64,000 nt of DNA from Vibrio sp. LaRot3 (GCF_027587025.1 NZ_JAPPTI010000004.1:216197-280196); one strand, 5' to 3'. Shown: positions 25,164 to 34,633, numbered from the stretch's first letter. The notes: a model not told the origin generated them from the letters alone. Numbers and translations are program-made.

Positions 25164-27692
25164 TTAATTCGTTGGGCAAGTTGCCGCACCGAGATCCTTC
25201 CACACACCAGAACCGGCTGTGCTTGGTGCTTCACCTTGCGTCCACCATTTCGCTTCCCAACGCTTGCTGTCCCAAGATACTTGGTCACCACCAACATAAA
25301 CGGTTGCTGCATCCCAAAGGTCAGTACACGCGCCACCAGCTTTCTTATTCACAAGAACACTCGCACTGGCCGTGCTCGTTGCTTGGCCATCACTCACTTC
25401 TACCGCGAACGCTAGCGTGGTATCAACTGTGTAATCAGGCGCGACGAATGTCACCTGAGCACCATTGATTTGCGCATTCAGGCCAGCAGGAATCGACCAA
25501 GTGTAAGTGAGAGGGTCATTATCTGCATCCGTTGAACTAGACGCATCGACCACAACGGTATCACCCGCATTTGCTGTCGCAGGAGCAACGATGGCTGCTA
25601 CTGGTGGCGTGTTGACTGGCAGTTCACTCACAACCGTCACCGTAACGCGATCCGTTGCAGACGCCGCTTCGTTGTCTGTCACTGTTACTTCAAACACCAA
25701 TACAGAGTTCTGAGTGACCGTTGGTGCAACAAAGCTTGCTTGCGCAGTGGTTGCTCCTGTTAGCGTCACTGGCTCACCTGAAACTTGAGTCCACTGGTAG
25801 CTAGCAATCGTGCCATCACTGTCTTTAGACGCACTCGCATCAAGAGTCACAGCGGTTGCGGATACAACGGTTTGATCAACACCAGCAGAGGCGATTGGCG
25901 CACGGTTACCCGGAGGAACACTTGCTAACCCTTCGTGCATTGCATTAAGGATATCACCGTTATCTGCATCGATTTCCCATGAGAACAAACCAGCTAAACC
26001 AAGGTTGCGTACATAAGCGCCTTTCGCTTTCACCGAGCGGTCATCGTCAAATGTGATTAACTTACCGTTAGAACGGTTCCACACCCAAGGGGCTTCTGCT
26101 TGTTCGTCATAGCCATATTCAAAGCCATTAATGCCCGTGTTGTTAGCACCAAGCATATTGGCCTTAATACCTTTGTAATCAATGACGCCATCTTCCCAAA
26201 CGCCTTGAGCAGTTGAACCTTTCAGTTTGCCGTTACCGACACCTGTCATAGGGTCACCCGGCACAGTGAGAGACTCCGGCATTACACCTTCCCAGCCTCG
26301 GCCGTACATGGCAGTTCCTACCACCAACTTGTTCGCAGGTACACCTTGTGCAAGCAGCAACTGAATACCGTTATCTGTGGTGTACGCAGGGCCTTCATAC
26401 GGCTTACCGTTTTCATCCACACCAGTGCCATCACACTGACCAGGACGCATAAACGTACCGCAATTTAGGGCTGTTTGATGACCTAACACGTTGTTCCACG
26501 CACCGTAGAAGTCGTAAGTCATCGCGAAGATGTAATCCATGTACTGAATGGCTTCGCCGTAGTTCACGTCTTCAATCTTATCGTAACCAACGCCGATAGC
26601 CGAAGTCAGCTCATAAGTACGACCTGTCTCTACTTGTAACCCATCTAACATCGCACGAAGCTCACGCATTAAAGCGATGTAAGCAGGGCCATCGTTTACC
26701 GGATCTCCTAGGTTAGGTGCAGCACCGCCCCCTCCTGGGAACTCCCAGTCAATGTCAACACCATCGTAGAATTTCCATGTTTTTAGGAAACGCTTAACCG
26801 ACGCGACAAACACATCGCGGTTGGCTTTGTTAGTGAAATCATAGAATGGGTCAGACAGTGTCCAGCCACCAATTGAAGGGATAATTTTCAGATCAGGGTT
26901 ACGCTTTTTCAGCGCCATCAACATGGCATAGTTACCCTTGATAGGAGAAGCATACTCATGACCAGCTTGTGGGAATGACTTCTGATAAGCCGCCCAAGGG
27001 TCATGAATAACCACTTCGTAATCAGGCACGCCCTGACAAGCGGTCATCAACGCATTGTAGCTATTACCACCGACGCTTTTGACAGATTCATTAGGCCCAC
27101 AGATAGGAATGAAGCCATAAAGAATATGCGTTAAGTTGTCAGCCGGAATGTTGTCGACCGTAAAGTCACGACCATAGATACCCCATTCAACAAAGTAAGT
27201 ACCGACAACCGTATTTGGGTCGGTATTGTACGTTTTGTTGTTAGGATCAATGTTCATTGTCAGAGGGTCAAGGTGCGCGCCATCTGTATCAGCGACAACA
27301 AGAGTCGCCGGTTGACTTTGGCTACATCCTGTTGCATCACACGCTTCGACAACCAATTGATAGCGGCCGCCAGTGCCATACTTAAAGTTTGCAGTGGTGG
27401 TGCTTCCCGTGATCGCGCCACTCGCCACGTTTACACCATCAAAGTAGACGTTGTAAGTGTCGCCGGGTGTGCCACTCCACTGATTGAATTTTATCGCCAC
27501 GTCCGCTTGGTCATAATATTTGACCATTTGGTTGTATCCAGCGGTGGTTTCCATCGCCAGTTCGATTTTTGAAAATTGTAAATTATTAGAGCCATTGACA
27601 TCTATGCTCGGCACCGCAGGTGCCGCCATAACTTGCGCCGATAATAAAGCCGCGGCACAGCCAACATAGATCGTTGTTAGTTTTAAACTCAT
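25164..27692 (-). CDS. chiA: Secreted chitinase A (GH18)
   Basis: 842 residues, close to the ~850 of V. harveyi chitinase A. In order: signal peptide (cleavage near 23, QVMA-AP), ChiA-type N-terminal Ig-like domain (to about 135), GH18 barrel (about 155-595) with the DGVDIDWE motif and catalytic acid Glu317, two PKD/Ig-like linkers (about 605-690 and 700-780), and a C-terminal carbohydrate-binding module (CBM5/12) with WDAATVYVGGDQVSW. It hydrolyses chitin outside the cell to oligomers, chiefly chitobiose. It is a single gene with a long upstream region. Induction by chitin is expected, but I cannot see a defined operator. Confidence 0.96.
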   Translation of the reverse strand: MSLKLTTIYVGCAAALLSAQVMAAPAVPSIDVNGSNNLQFSKIELAMETTAGYNQMVKYYDQADVAIKFNQWSGTPGDTYNVYFDGVNVASGAITGSTTTANFKYGTGGRYQLVVEACDATGCSQSQPATLVVADTDGAHLDPLTMNIDPNNKTYNTDPNTVVGTYFVEWGIYGRDFTVDNIPADNLTHILYGFIPICGPNESVKSVGGNSYNALMTACQGVPDYEVVIHDPWAAYQKSFPQAGHEYASPIKGNYAMLMALKKRNPDLKIIPSIGGWTLSDPFYDFTNKANRDVFVASVKRFLKTWKFYDGVDIDWEFPGGGGAAPNLGDPVNDGPAYIALMRELRAMLDGLQVETGRTYELTSAIGVGYDKIEDVNYGEAIQYMDYIFAMTYDFYGAWNNVLGHQTALNCGTFMRPGQCDGTGVDENGKPYEGPAYTTDNGIQLLLAQGVPANKLVVGTAMYGRGWEGVMPESLTVPGDPMTGVGNGKLKGSTAQGVWEDGVIDYKGIKANMLGANNTGINGFEYGYDEQAEAPWVWNRSNGKLITFDDDRSVKAKGAYVRNLGLAGLFSWEIDADNGDILNAMHEGLASVPPGNRAPIASAGVDQTVVSATAVTLDASASKDSDGTIASYQWTQVSGEPVTLTGATTAQASFVAPTVTQNSVLVFEVTVTDNEAASATDRVTVTVVSELPVNTPPVAAIVAPATANAGDTVVVDASSSTDADNDPLTYTWSIPAGLNAQINGAQVTFVAPDYTVDTTLAFAVEVSDGQATSTASASVLVNKKAGGACTDLWDAATVYVGGDQVSWDSKRWEAKWWTQGEAPSTAGSGVWKDLGAATCPTN

Positions 27693-28052
27693 GAGTTTAT
27701 TTCCATATATTTAGAGTTATACGAAACATCCTGCTCAAAAAAGAGCATCAACTAACATATTTAGCTCAAGATTTATAAATCTTCTGAGAATCAAACTGGT
27801 TTGCGAGTGCCTATAAATTTCTCCCTTACAAACAAACATATGGTTGCACGTAAATTTTGTGTTTGGTTCAAATATGCGACATGCCATTACAGAATGGGAT
27901 AAGCATCATTGCTAAAAACGCATATTCGTAAAGTACAACTCACTGCATTGATTCGATTAACCGAACATGAATCAACAACTCACTCCCTATTCAGATGCAA
28001 TCCGTAAACTGAATCATGAAATCAAGAATTACTACCTGAAGAGGGAATCATT
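27693..28052. other. Divergent upstream region of chiA and the OB-fold protein gene
   Basis: 360 AT-rich bases. The only extra item is a 29-codon ORF at 27967-28056, listed separately. I see no clear CRP palindrome and no RNA element that I recognise. Confidence 0.4.
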
Positions 28053-28056
28053 ATGA
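27967..28056 (+). CDS. Possible 29-aa leader ORF overlapping the next gene
   Basis: ATG at 27967 opens a 29-residue reading frame (beginning MNQQLTPYSDAIRKLNHE) whose TGA overlaps the ATG of the next gene in the sequence ATGA. The composition is protein-like and the 4-base overlap suggests coupling, but no ribosome binding site precedes it. It could be a coincidence; no function is proposed. Confidence 0.25.
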   Translation: MNQQLTPYSDAIRKLNHEIKNYYLKRESL

Positions 28057-28529
28057 ACATTCAAAAACTTGTTGCCCAAGCCAAACAAAAAATGTCACAC
28101 GTGAACATCAACCACAAACAAGCTATCGTCGCTTCTACTATCGCCTCAGCACTGGTCATCGGTAGTACAGGTGCTGCATTTGCTTTTGATGATGGCGCTG
28201 ATCGTAAGAACAGCCAAGATGACCACTACAAAATGACCAAATCCACCATTCAATACACTGGGCCGGTCGCCACAACAACCATTGCAGATATGCTCGCGCA
28301 GCAAAGTTGGTTTGACGATCAAAAATTCACGCTCGAAGGCCACATCATCAAACAAATAAGCCCAAAAACTTACGTCTTCTCAGACGGAACTGATGAAATC
28401 GAAATTGAATTGAAAGCGAAGCAAGCGGTGAGTTTTTCTGACAAAGACATGGTGAGAATTTCTGGCGAATACGAAAGTGAGCTGTTTGAAAATGATCAGT
28501 TCGAAGTCAAAACTTTAGTTGTTCTGTAA
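28053..28529 (+). CDS. YgiW/YdeI-family periplasmic OB-fold (BOF) stress protein
   Basis: 158 residues. A long N region (1-25) leads into a signal peptide (ALVIGSTGAAFAF), cleaved near residue 45. The rest is a BOF domain: TVADML-like stretch (TTIADMLAQQSWFDDQKFTLEG), then ISPKTYVFSDGTDEIEIE and VRISGEYESELFENDQFEV. Family members are small periplasmic proteins linked to stress tolerance in enteric bacteria; the mechanism is not settled. It has a strong GAGGGAA ribosome binding site and a terminator directly after, so it is a single-gene unit. Confidence 0.9.
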   Translation: MNIQKLVAQAKQKMSHVNINHKQAIVASTIASALVIGSTGAAFAFDDGADRKNSQDDHYKMTKSTIQYTGPVATTTIADMLAQQSWFDDQKFTLEGHIIKQISPKTYVFSDGTDEIEIELKAKQAVSFSDKDMVRISGEYESELFENDQFEVKTLVVL

Positions 28530-28550
28530 CACTCCCCATCCACTGCCTTT

Positions 28551-28577
28551 GGAGAAGCATTGCTTCTCCTTTTTTTA
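28551..28577 (+). terminator. Terminator after the OB-fold gene
   Basis: 8-bp perfect stem GGAGAAGC with loop ATT, then eight T residues. Confidence 0.92.
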
Positions 28578-28687
28578 TTTCACTTTCTCGCTAACACCAT
28601 GATTAATAGCACACATTTGTTATAAAACATAAGCCAATTGTTGCACGAGTGATAGGATAAGGTTTCATTCATTATCTGTATCTCGCT

Positions 28688-29110
28688 ATGAAGAAGCTTT
28701 TTTCCCTGTTGTTAGCCGCTTTAGCCTTAATGTTGGGTTTCTATGCCAACGACATCTATGTTGCGATGAAGCCCTCCTCTGGCTCTGAGGTACAATATTG
28801 CCCTCTGACATCGCAAGCTTGTGTCCAAGACGATATAACCATTACTTCCAATCGAGATATCGTGCAGCCTTTAGTTCCTTTCACTATTTCTGCGCAATGG
28901 CCAAATAGCCAAGCAACGACGCTAAACTTGACGCTCGATGGCGTAGAAATGGACATGGGGACAGTGAAATACCAGCTAAAACCCACCGCTGATCATCACT
29001 ACCAAGCAGAGATCTTACTCCCTGCCTGCACCACTACTGCAATGACTTGGCAAGGATATGTTACTGATGGGCAGGGCTATGTTTATATCTCCCTAAGGAT
29101 GGCACTATGA
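28688..29110 (+). CDS. Unknown exported protein of a copper-handling operon
   Basis: 140 residues with an N-terminal membrane anchor or signal (KKLFSLLLAALALMLGFYAND). The mature part is beta-rich and has three cysteines (YCPLTSQAC and LLPACTTTAM) and the phrase DGVEMDMGTVKYQL, whose Met/Asp pattern could bind a metal. I do not recognise a named family. Its stop overlaps the start of the SCO1/SenC gene by 4 bases (ATGA), so it is part of that operon and probably helps copper delivery or protection in the periplasm. That role is inferred from context only. Confidence 0.8.
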   Translation: MKKLFSLLLAALALMLGFYANDIYVAMKPSSGSEVQYCPLTSQACVQDDITITSNRDIVQPLVPFTISAQWPNSQATTLNLTLDGVEMDMGTVKYQLKPTADHHYQAEILLPACTTTAMTWQGYVTDGQGYVYISLRMAL

Positions 29111-29700
29111 GTAAACGATGGATTACGATTTTATTGCTGGCTTTCGCGCTTGGTGTGGGGCTGAAAGCCTACCTCAATACCACTGAGCAAAACCAAACCA
29201 CTGCACATATCAGTACACTACTGAGCAAGGGGGCTGACCAAACAGTCAATCTCTTCGATCAACAAGACCCTCGCATTCGTATTGTCTATTTCGGCTTTAC
29301 GCACTGCCCTGACGTTTGCCCGACCTCCTTAGCAATGCTCGCCGGAGCGTTAAATCAGTTAGATGAAAAAACCTTAGAACAATTTAGACCAATATTTATT
29401 TCTCTTGATCCTGAAAGAGACACAGGCGAGAAAACTCAGCAGTATGCGCAATACTTCCACCCTTCCCTTGAAGGTTTGTCCGCCGACATGACGATAACCA
29501 AGCCGCTCGCTGAACGCTACGGGGTTATCTTCAAGCGTACTGAGCTTGCTGAATCCGAGCTTAAATACACGCTCGATCACAACTCCTATTTCTATTTTCT
29601 AAAACCAGATGGCACGCTAATAACCAAAGTGCCACATACGCTAACTCCAGCACCAATAGTCCATACTATTCAAACCATTACCGCTCAGGAACAACCATAA
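29107..29700 (+). CDS. SCO1/SenC family copper chaperone
   Basis: 197 residues with an N-terminal membrane anchor (WITILLLAFALGVGLKAYL) and a thioredoxin-like fold. The copper site is visible: Cys67 and Cys71 in FTHCPDVCPTS, and a downstream histidine in LDHNSYFYFLKPDG. In this family the site carries copper to the Cu(A) centre of cytochrome oxidase, or acts in thiol redox control. The gene overlaps the gene before it by 4 bases and the next gene by 1 base, so the three are co-translated. Confidence 0.94.
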   Translation: MSKRWITILLLAFALGVGLKAYLNTTEQNQTTAHISTLLSKGADQTVNLFDQQDPRIRIVYFGFTHCPDVCPTSLAMLAGALNQLDEKTLEQFRPIFISLDPERDTGEKTQQYAQYFHPSLEGLSADMTITKPLAERYGVIFKRTELAESELKYTLDHNSYFYFLKPDGTLITKVPHTLTPAPIVHTIQTITAQEQP

Positions 29701-30146
29701 TGAAGCTCAACACTTTTCTTCTTCTCAGTACACTCATTGCGCCTCTTGCTCATGCCAGCGCAGATATTATGACTCACCACCCATACGCTCGGGCCACTCC
29801 ACCGAACGCTGCAACCAGCGCTGTTTTCGTTGAACTGATGAACCATAGCGATACCGACCGCGCGATTATTTCCGCCTCGACTTCTGTAGCAGGAAAAGTC
29901 GAACTGCATGATGTTATCCATGAAGGTGACGTCATGAAAATGCGCCAAGTCGACCAAATAAAAGTACCTGCTCAAGAAACAGTATCTCTAAAGCCGGGTA
30001 GCCTTCACATCATGTTATTTGAGTTAAACAAACCACTAATAGAAGGGGAAGCGATCGAGGTTGAAATCTCTTTTGCTAATGGAGAAAAGCAGACGTTTAC
30101 TGCGCCAATCAAAAAAGTAATGAGTGGTATGAAACATCACCACTAA
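29700..30146 (+). CDS. PCuAC-type periplasmic copper chaperone
   Basis: 148 residues with a signal peptide (cleavage near 20, AHASA). The copper motif H(M)-X10-M-X21-H-X-M is complete: His70, Met81, His103 and Met105. The C terminus (MKHHH) adds a His cluster that can bind metal. It supplies copper together with SCO proteins to cytochrome oxidase assembly. Last gene of the operon; a strong terminator follows. Confidence 0.94.
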   Translation: MKLNTFLLLSTLIAPLAHASADIMTHHPYARATPPNAATSAVFVELMNHSDTDRAIISASTSVAGKVELHDVIHEGDVMKMRQVDQIKVPAQETVSLKPGSLHIMLFELNKPLIEGEAIEVEISFANGEKQTFTAPIKKVMSGMKHHH

Positions 30147-30154
30147 GATAAAAA

Positions 30155-30182
30155 AGAGATGGGCTTTTTCCCATCTCTTTTG
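30155..30182 (+). terminator. Terminator of the copper operon
   Basis: 10-bp perfect stem AAGAGATGGG with loop CTTTTT; the T tract is partly inside the right arm (CTCTTTTG). Confidence 0.8.
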
Positions 30183-30219
30183 CTATATTTAGCCGCAATT
30201 AATCTAATGGAGGAACATC

Positions 30220-30267
30220 ATGATTGTATTACTTACCCACCCGGCAAAAGCAGCGAAGGCGCTTTAA
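30220..30267 (+). CDS. 15-codon leader ORF upstream of rsgA
   Basis: ATG at 30220 is preceded by a near-perfect ribosome binding site (GGAGGA at 30209-30214, 5-6 bases away). It encodes MIVLLTHPAKAAKAL and stops with TAA. A possible -10 (TATATT, about 30184-30189) lies just ahead. The 100 bases between this ORF and rsgA can form overlapping stems: CCCGGT/ACCGGG (30290-30309) competes at two bases with GGGTC/GACCC (30308-30326). This layout is like a translated leader peptide with alternative structures. No protein was recognised. Confidence 0.45.
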   Translation: MIVLLTHPAKAAKAL

Positions 30268-30371
30268 ACTTTCCTTCCCTCCCTCTTTGCCCGGTGATAC
30301 TCAACCGGGGTCTACGATTCTGACCCTACAAAGCTTTATAGCAGTCAATAACTGCACGCTTGGGGTAACCA

Positions 30372-31427
30372 ATGAATACTCAAAACTCTCAGCCAATCAC
30401 ACTTAATCAACTTGGCTGGAACAACTTATTTCAACAACAACTTACTCTAGAAGATCTAGAGCAACACCGCTTTGCTCGCATTTCAGCTCATCACCGGAGT
30501 GGCTATCAGCTACTGAGTGAGACTGGCGAAAGCGCACTACCCATTCATAAATCCTTACCCGAAATGACGGTAGGGGACTGGGTTGTACTAGATGAAAATG
30601 AACAGTTTGTTCGTCTATTAGAAAGGCAATCGCTGTTTAGTCGTAAAGCTGCTGGCAGCAAAGTAGCAGAGCAGTTAATCGCAGCCAACGTGACAACTCT
30701 GTTTATTGTTTGCTCGTTGAACGACGATTTTAATCTTAGTCGGATTGAACGTTACCTTGCTATCGCACATGAAGCGGAAGTTGAGCCCGTTATCGTACTT
30801 ACCAAAGCAGATTTATGTATAGATAGCGAAGAAAAGCGCGCCAAAGTACAGGCTCTTGACCCGATGCTCATGGTTGAAGTGGTTAACGCGCTTGATGCGA
30901 GTCAGTGCCAAACATTGCATGCTTGGTCTGGCCTTGGCAAAACCATCGCATTCATGGGCTCTTCTGGTGTTGGCAAGTCAACTTTGGTCAACTCACTACT
31001 CGGTGAACAGACACAAAGCACGGGTGGCATCCGTGAAAGTGACAGCAAAGGCCGTCATACAACGACCAGTCGTTCTATTCACCTACTCAATAGCGGCGGT
31101 GTCTTAATCGACACTCCGGGAATGCGAGAGTTACAAATTCACGACTGCGCCGAAGGCGTTGAACAAACGTTCTCTGACGTACAAGCTTTAGTCGAACAAT
31201 GTCGATTCTCAGACTGCCAACACGGAAATGAGCCGGGCTGCGCAGTAAACAAAGCCCTTGAACAAGGCACTATCGATGAGCGACGAGTGAACAACTTTCT
31301 TAAGCTGATGCGAGAGCAAGAGCGCAATAGCAGCTCATTAGCCGAACAAAGAGCGAAAAGTAAAGAATTCACTAAGTTCTGTAAGGTGACACAATCACAT
31401 AGCCGCAGCTTGAAAACCGGTTACTAA
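30372..31427 (+). CDS. rsgA: Ribosome small-subunit-dependent GTPase A (RsgA)
   Basis: 351 residues. N-terminal OB-like domain (about 20-90), then a circularly permuted GTPase: G4 VLTKADL comes before G1 [17 protein letters not shown]2 region HTTTSR and G3 DTPGMREL. A zinc finger follows ([14 protein letters not shown]). RsgA checks late 30S subunit maturation. The usual neighbours of the housekeeping copy (orn, psd) are absent here, so this may be a second, accessory copy. The start is set by GGGG 7 bases upstream, and a leader ORF lies in front. Confidence 0.92.
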   Translation: MNTQNSQPITLNQLGWNNLFQQQLTLEDLEQHRFARISAHHRSGYQLLSETGESALPIHKSLPEMTVGDWVVLDENEQFVRLLERQSLFSRKAAGSKVAEQLIAANVTTLFIVCSLNDDFNLSRIERYLAIAHEAEVEPVIVLTKADLCIDSEEKRAKVQALDPMLMVEVVNALDASQCQTLHAWSGLGKTIAFMGSSGVGKSTLVNSLLGEQTQSTGGIRESDSKGRHTTTSRSIHLLNSGGVLIDTPGMRELQIHDCAEGVEQTFSDVQALVEQCRFSDCQHGNEPGCAVNKALEQGTIDERRVNNFLKLMREQERNSSSLAEQRAKSKEFTKFCKVTQSHSRSLKTGY

Positions 31428-31458
31428 CTCCGGTTACCAATTCATGCGTTCTTATTCC

Positions 31459-31480
31459 AAGGGGCTATAAGCCCCTTTTT
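31459..31480 (+). terminator. Terminator of rsgA
   Basis: Stem AAGGGGC/GCCCCTT with loop TATAA followed by T's. Confidence 0.88.
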
Positions 31481-31776
31481 CTTTACTCTCCGCAAACGTT
31501 TAACAGCAACATAAAATTCACACTTCGTGATATTTTGTAATTTTTAATACCAAAATCCAATTATTTATAGACACAATATCTCAAGCCGCTAGTATGTTTC
31601 GTTCAGCAACCGTTCGCTGACGATACTCATCAAGATCAGTACCTGGCTACATTTCCAATAGAGAAATTAGTTAGAAGCTGATTGAAGTGGGTGTCACCGC
31701 TTTTGAAGTCGGTAGTGTGCTCTGCCAACGTTAAAAGCAAACCACTATTAAAACAAAACCTATACAAGGTAATACT
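31481..31776. other. Upstream region of sstT with a possible decayed coding stretch
   Basis: AT-rich at first. From about 31593 to 31733 one frame reads protein-like words broken by stops (the last open piece reads KLIEVGVTAFEVGSVLCQR and ends with TAA). It has no start with a ribosome binding site and may be a gene relic or chance. AAGG before 31777 serves sstT. Confidence 0.25.
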
Positions 31777-33006
31777 ATGCAATATTCTTTCTTAGCACGC
31801 TTTGCTAGAGGCAATCTCGTCCTGCAAATCTTAGTCGGTATCCTATTGGGTGCAGCTTTGGCCACTTACTCTCCAGAACACGCGAAAAGCGCGGGTATGT
31901 TAGGTGAGTTGTTTGTTGGCGCTTTAAAAGCTGTCGCGCCTATTTTGGTGTTTATCTTGGTTGCTGCGTCGATCGCCAACCAAAAGAAAAACCAACACAC
32001 CTACATGCGTCCTATCGTCGTTTTGTACCTTTTCGGTACTTTTACCGCCGCACTTACCGCCGTTGTCATGAGCTTTCTTTTCCCAACCACTTTGACACTG
32101 GTTTCTGGCGCTGAAGGAACGACCCCACCGCAAGGCATCGCTGAAGTGATGCACACACTGCTATTCAAGTTAGTCGATAACCCTGTGAATGCATTAATGA
32201 ATGCAAACTACATTGGTATTCTAGCTTGGGCTGTTGGCCTTGGTTTAGCGCTTCACCACGCCTCTGCTACCACCAAAGCCGTATTTGAAGACCTAAGCCA
32301 TGGCGTTTCTCAAATCGTTCGCTTCATCATTCGCCTAGCGCCATTTGGTATCTTTGGTTTGGTGTCAGCAACGCTTGCGACCACGGGCTTTGAGGCACTA
32401 ATGGGCTATGCTCACCTACTGGGCGTTCTGCTCGGTTCAATGGCGATCATTGCGTTGGTGGTAAACCCGATCATCGTGATGGTAAAAACAGGCGAAAACC
32501 CTTACCCATTGGTTCTTCAATGTCTACGTGAGAGTGGCGTAACCGCTTTCTTTACTCGCTCTAGTGCAGCGAATATCCCAGTAAACATGGCATTGTGTGA
32601 AAAGCTAAAACTGGATGAAGATACATACTCAGTGTCGATCCCGCTTGGCGCGACAATTAACATGGCTGGTGCAGCAATTACTATCACGACCTTAACCCTT
32701 GCCGCTGTTCATACAATGGAAGTCCCTGTAGATCTAATGACAGCAGTACTACTAAGCATTGTTGCTGCAGTCTCTGCGTGTGGCGCATCAGGTGTAGCGG
32801 GTGGTTCATTGCTACTTATTCCGCTAGCGTGTGGCCTATTTGGTATTCCAAATGAGATCGCAATGCAGGTGGTTGCGGTTGGTTTCATCATTGGTGTTAT
32901 TCAAGATTCAGCCGAAACGGCTCTGAACAGCTCAACTGACGTTATCTTCACAGCATGTGTCTGCAAAGCAAAACAAAAGCAGCGCGGTTACGTTCGTCAT
33001 AGCTAA
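31777..33006 (+). CDS. sstT: Serine/threonine:Na+ symporter
   Basis: 409 residues (E. coli SstT 414). About eight membrane helices and two re-entrant hairpins of the dicarboxylate/amino acid:cation symporter fold are visible. The serine-rich motif [10 protein letters not shown] and the [16 protein letters not shown] helix are the substrate and sodium regions. It imports serine and threonine across the inner membrane. The start is supported by AAGG 9 bases upstream. It is a single gene that converges on the Sel1 gene at a strong shared terminator. Confidence 0.95.
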   Translation: MQYSFLARFARGNLVLQILVGILLGAALATYSPEHAKSAGMLGELFVGALKAVAPILVFILVAASIANQKKNQHTYMRPIVVLYLFGTFTAALTAVVMSFLFPTTLTLVSGAEGTTPPQGIAEVMHTLLFKLVDNPVNALMNANYIGILAWAVGLGLALHHASATTKAVFEDLSHGVSQIVRFIIRLAPFGIFGLVSATLATTGFEALMGYAHLLGVLLGSMAIIALVVNPIIVMVKTGENPYPLVLQCLRESGVTAFFTRSSAANIPVNMALCEKLKLDEDTYSVSIPLGATINMAGAAITITTLTLAAVHTMEVPVDLMTAVLLSIVAAVSACGASGVAGGSLLLIPLACGLFGIPNEIAMQVVAVGFIIGVIQDSAETALNSSTDVIFTACVCKAKQKQRGYVRHS

Positions 33007-33033
33007 TTAGGCAAAAACGTAACGCTAGAATCA

Positions 33034-33067
33034 AAAAGCCCCGCTCAAGAGATTGAGCGGGGCTTTT
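33034..33067. terminator. Bidirectional terminator between sstT and the Sel1 gene
   Basis: 15-base perfect arms (AAAAGCCCCGCTCAA and complement) around GAGA, T-rich on both strands. Confidence 0.93.
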
Positions 33068-33077
33068 CTATGTCAGG

Positions 33078-34289
33078 TTACTGGTTTGGTTTTTCCAGCG
33101 ACGGAGAGGAAGTGGTCGATGGCTCCACGCTCGATTGCGAAAAGTCCAACGGTGCAGCCTCAGCTTGTGGCTCTGCTATTATTGGCGCTTCAGCAGTTTC
33201 GACCTGATCTAAGTTATCAAACAAATCTGCTTCACCTTCTATCGCCATATCTTCACCAGCCATCACCGCTGGGCTCATATCAAATTTGTCATAAGGGATG
33301 TCACGCTTATACAGTTTATTGAGAGCCTTAATCAGCGCGTGTTTACTTACCTTGTTCTCACGAATGCGCTTAAGCATCGGTTTAGATAGCGCCTGCAAGC
33401 CCACCACGGTATCCACTCCGATATTAAGCGCGACTTTGTCACGCATAATACGCGCTTCATCGTTACCAAGCTGACCGGCTAAAAACAACCAGATATACGC
33501 AATACAACGCCCGCTACCGCCATGTTCTACCCAAGTCTCACCTAGCTTAACCATCGCAGGGGTATAACCCTTTTCTGCAGCACGCTCTAACCAATAGCAA
33601 CCTTGAGCATGATCAGCGACGACACCAATACCATGCAGGTAATTAAGACCCAACTTCATGCGACCTTCATTACTGCGCATTGCCGTGGCTTTACGAAACC
33701 ACTCCGTAGAAGTGCTCGGGCTTGGATCTGGGTTGTTATGAGCAATAAACCAATCGCCCAAAAACAAAATTGCTTCAAGATGGCGCTGCTTAGCCGCTTG
33801 CTCCATGATAAAGATGCCTTTCTCTAAGTTTGTCTCCACACCTCGGCCATGAATTAGCGATTCGGCCATTTCAAACTTAGCTTGTAACACACCGTCATGC
33901 GCATCAATGGCAGTACGCCAATACTTTGCTTGTTCTTTAAGAACAAGGTCTTCACGCATACGATCGCTAATACGAACGATGCCATACATACCAGTGATAT
34001 TGTCCAGTTCAGCCGCTTTATGATACCAATAGAGCGCTTGGCGCAAGTTGGTACGTTCCGCTTCTTTCGCAAGATAGAGAATCATCGTGATGTCGCCACC
34101 TTCCGCTTTCATCACGCGCTGCTCTGCTTCCATCTTCCTGTCACGTTCCATCGCTTTTCTCAGCGCGATTTCTCGTTGTCTGCGTTCTTGTTCTACACGT
34201 TTTTTCCGAATGGATAGCGCAAGCATCCAAACAAACAAGAATAGTAAAAGCAGTCCGGTCGCCCCGATGGCGATCCCTATCATATTCAT
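33078..34289 (-). CDS. Membrane-anchored Sel1-like (TPR) repeat protein
   Basis: 403 residues: an N-terminal membrane helix (about 4-25), a charged helix (KKRVEQERRQREIALRK), then Sel1-type repeats from about 70 to 270 (examples AKEAERTNLRQALYWYHKAAE and LGLNYLHGIGVVADHAQGC), and an acidic, Ser/Thr/Pro-rich tail of about 60 residues. The repeat domain would face the cytoplasm and bind a protein partner. I recognise the repeat class but no specific gene. It is a single gene, with no obvious partner beside it. Confidence 0.85.
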   Translation of the reverse strand: MNMIGIAIGATGLLLLFLFVWMLALSIRKKRVEQERRQREIALRKAMERDRKMEAEQRVMKAEGGDITMILYLAKEAERTNLRQALYWYHKAAELDNITGMYGIVRISDRMREDLVLKEQAKYWRTAIDAHDGVLQAKFEMAESLIHGRGVETNLEKGIFIMEQAAKQRHLEAILFLGDWFIAHNNPDPSPSTSTEWFRKATAMRSNEGRMKLGLNYLHGIGVVADHAQGCYWLERAAEKGYTPAMVKLGETWVEHGGSGRCIAYIWLFLAGQLGNDEARIMRDKVALNIGVDTVVGLQALSKPMLKRIRENKVSKHALIKALNKLYKRDIPYDKFDMSPAVMAGEDMAIEGEADLFDNLDQVETAEAPIIAEPQAEAAPLDFSQSSVEPSTTSSPSLEKPNQ

Positions 34290-34633
34290 TCGTATTTATG
34301 TCACATGTTGTGTTGATAATATTAGTATCGGCCAATTGTCGAAAATATTGAGATTATCAACAACTCCGGCTAAAGACAGCATATGCTAACTCGTGGATTG
34401 AGAGAACCTTTAGAGGCGCAAAGTGGATACTTCGTTGAAGAAATTATCTCCACTGTTCTTTTATAAAACTATTGATAAAACGCTCAAAGCAAACGTGTGC
34501 ATTTAGAGATGCGTGATCAAAACAAAAAGAAACGACAAAAATTGACCAAAAACAATAGAAGATCAAGATCACTTATTTTATAATGCAAATTAATTAAAAC
34601 AGTATATTGAATTCTAATTATCAGGGGCAGAAA
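34290..34633. other. nagB upstream region
   Basis: 344 AT-rich bases. The last 80 hold a good CRP-type palindrome (listed separately), an AT-rich stretch (34573-34600) that might be a NagC-type operator but is not a clear palindrome, and a -10-like TATATT at 34603-34608. Nothing else stands out. Confidence 0.45.
34558..34573 (+). promoter_or_regulatory. Predicted CRP site of nagB
   Basis: The 16-base sequence GAAGATCAAGATCACT matches the CRP consensus TGTGATCTAGATCACA at 11 positions, including the inner GATC..GATCAC core. It is centred about 50 bases upstream of the expected start from the TATATT at 34603. Confidence 0.55.

Noticed and set aside
30224..30406. 60-codon frame across the rsgA leader
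   Set aside because: It overlaps both the well-supported 15-codon leader ORF and the rsgA start in another frame, and has no ribosome binding site of its own.
34573..34600. NagC operator before nagB
   Set aside because: The AT-rich stretch resembles NagC sites in composition, but no clear inverted repeat can be shown.
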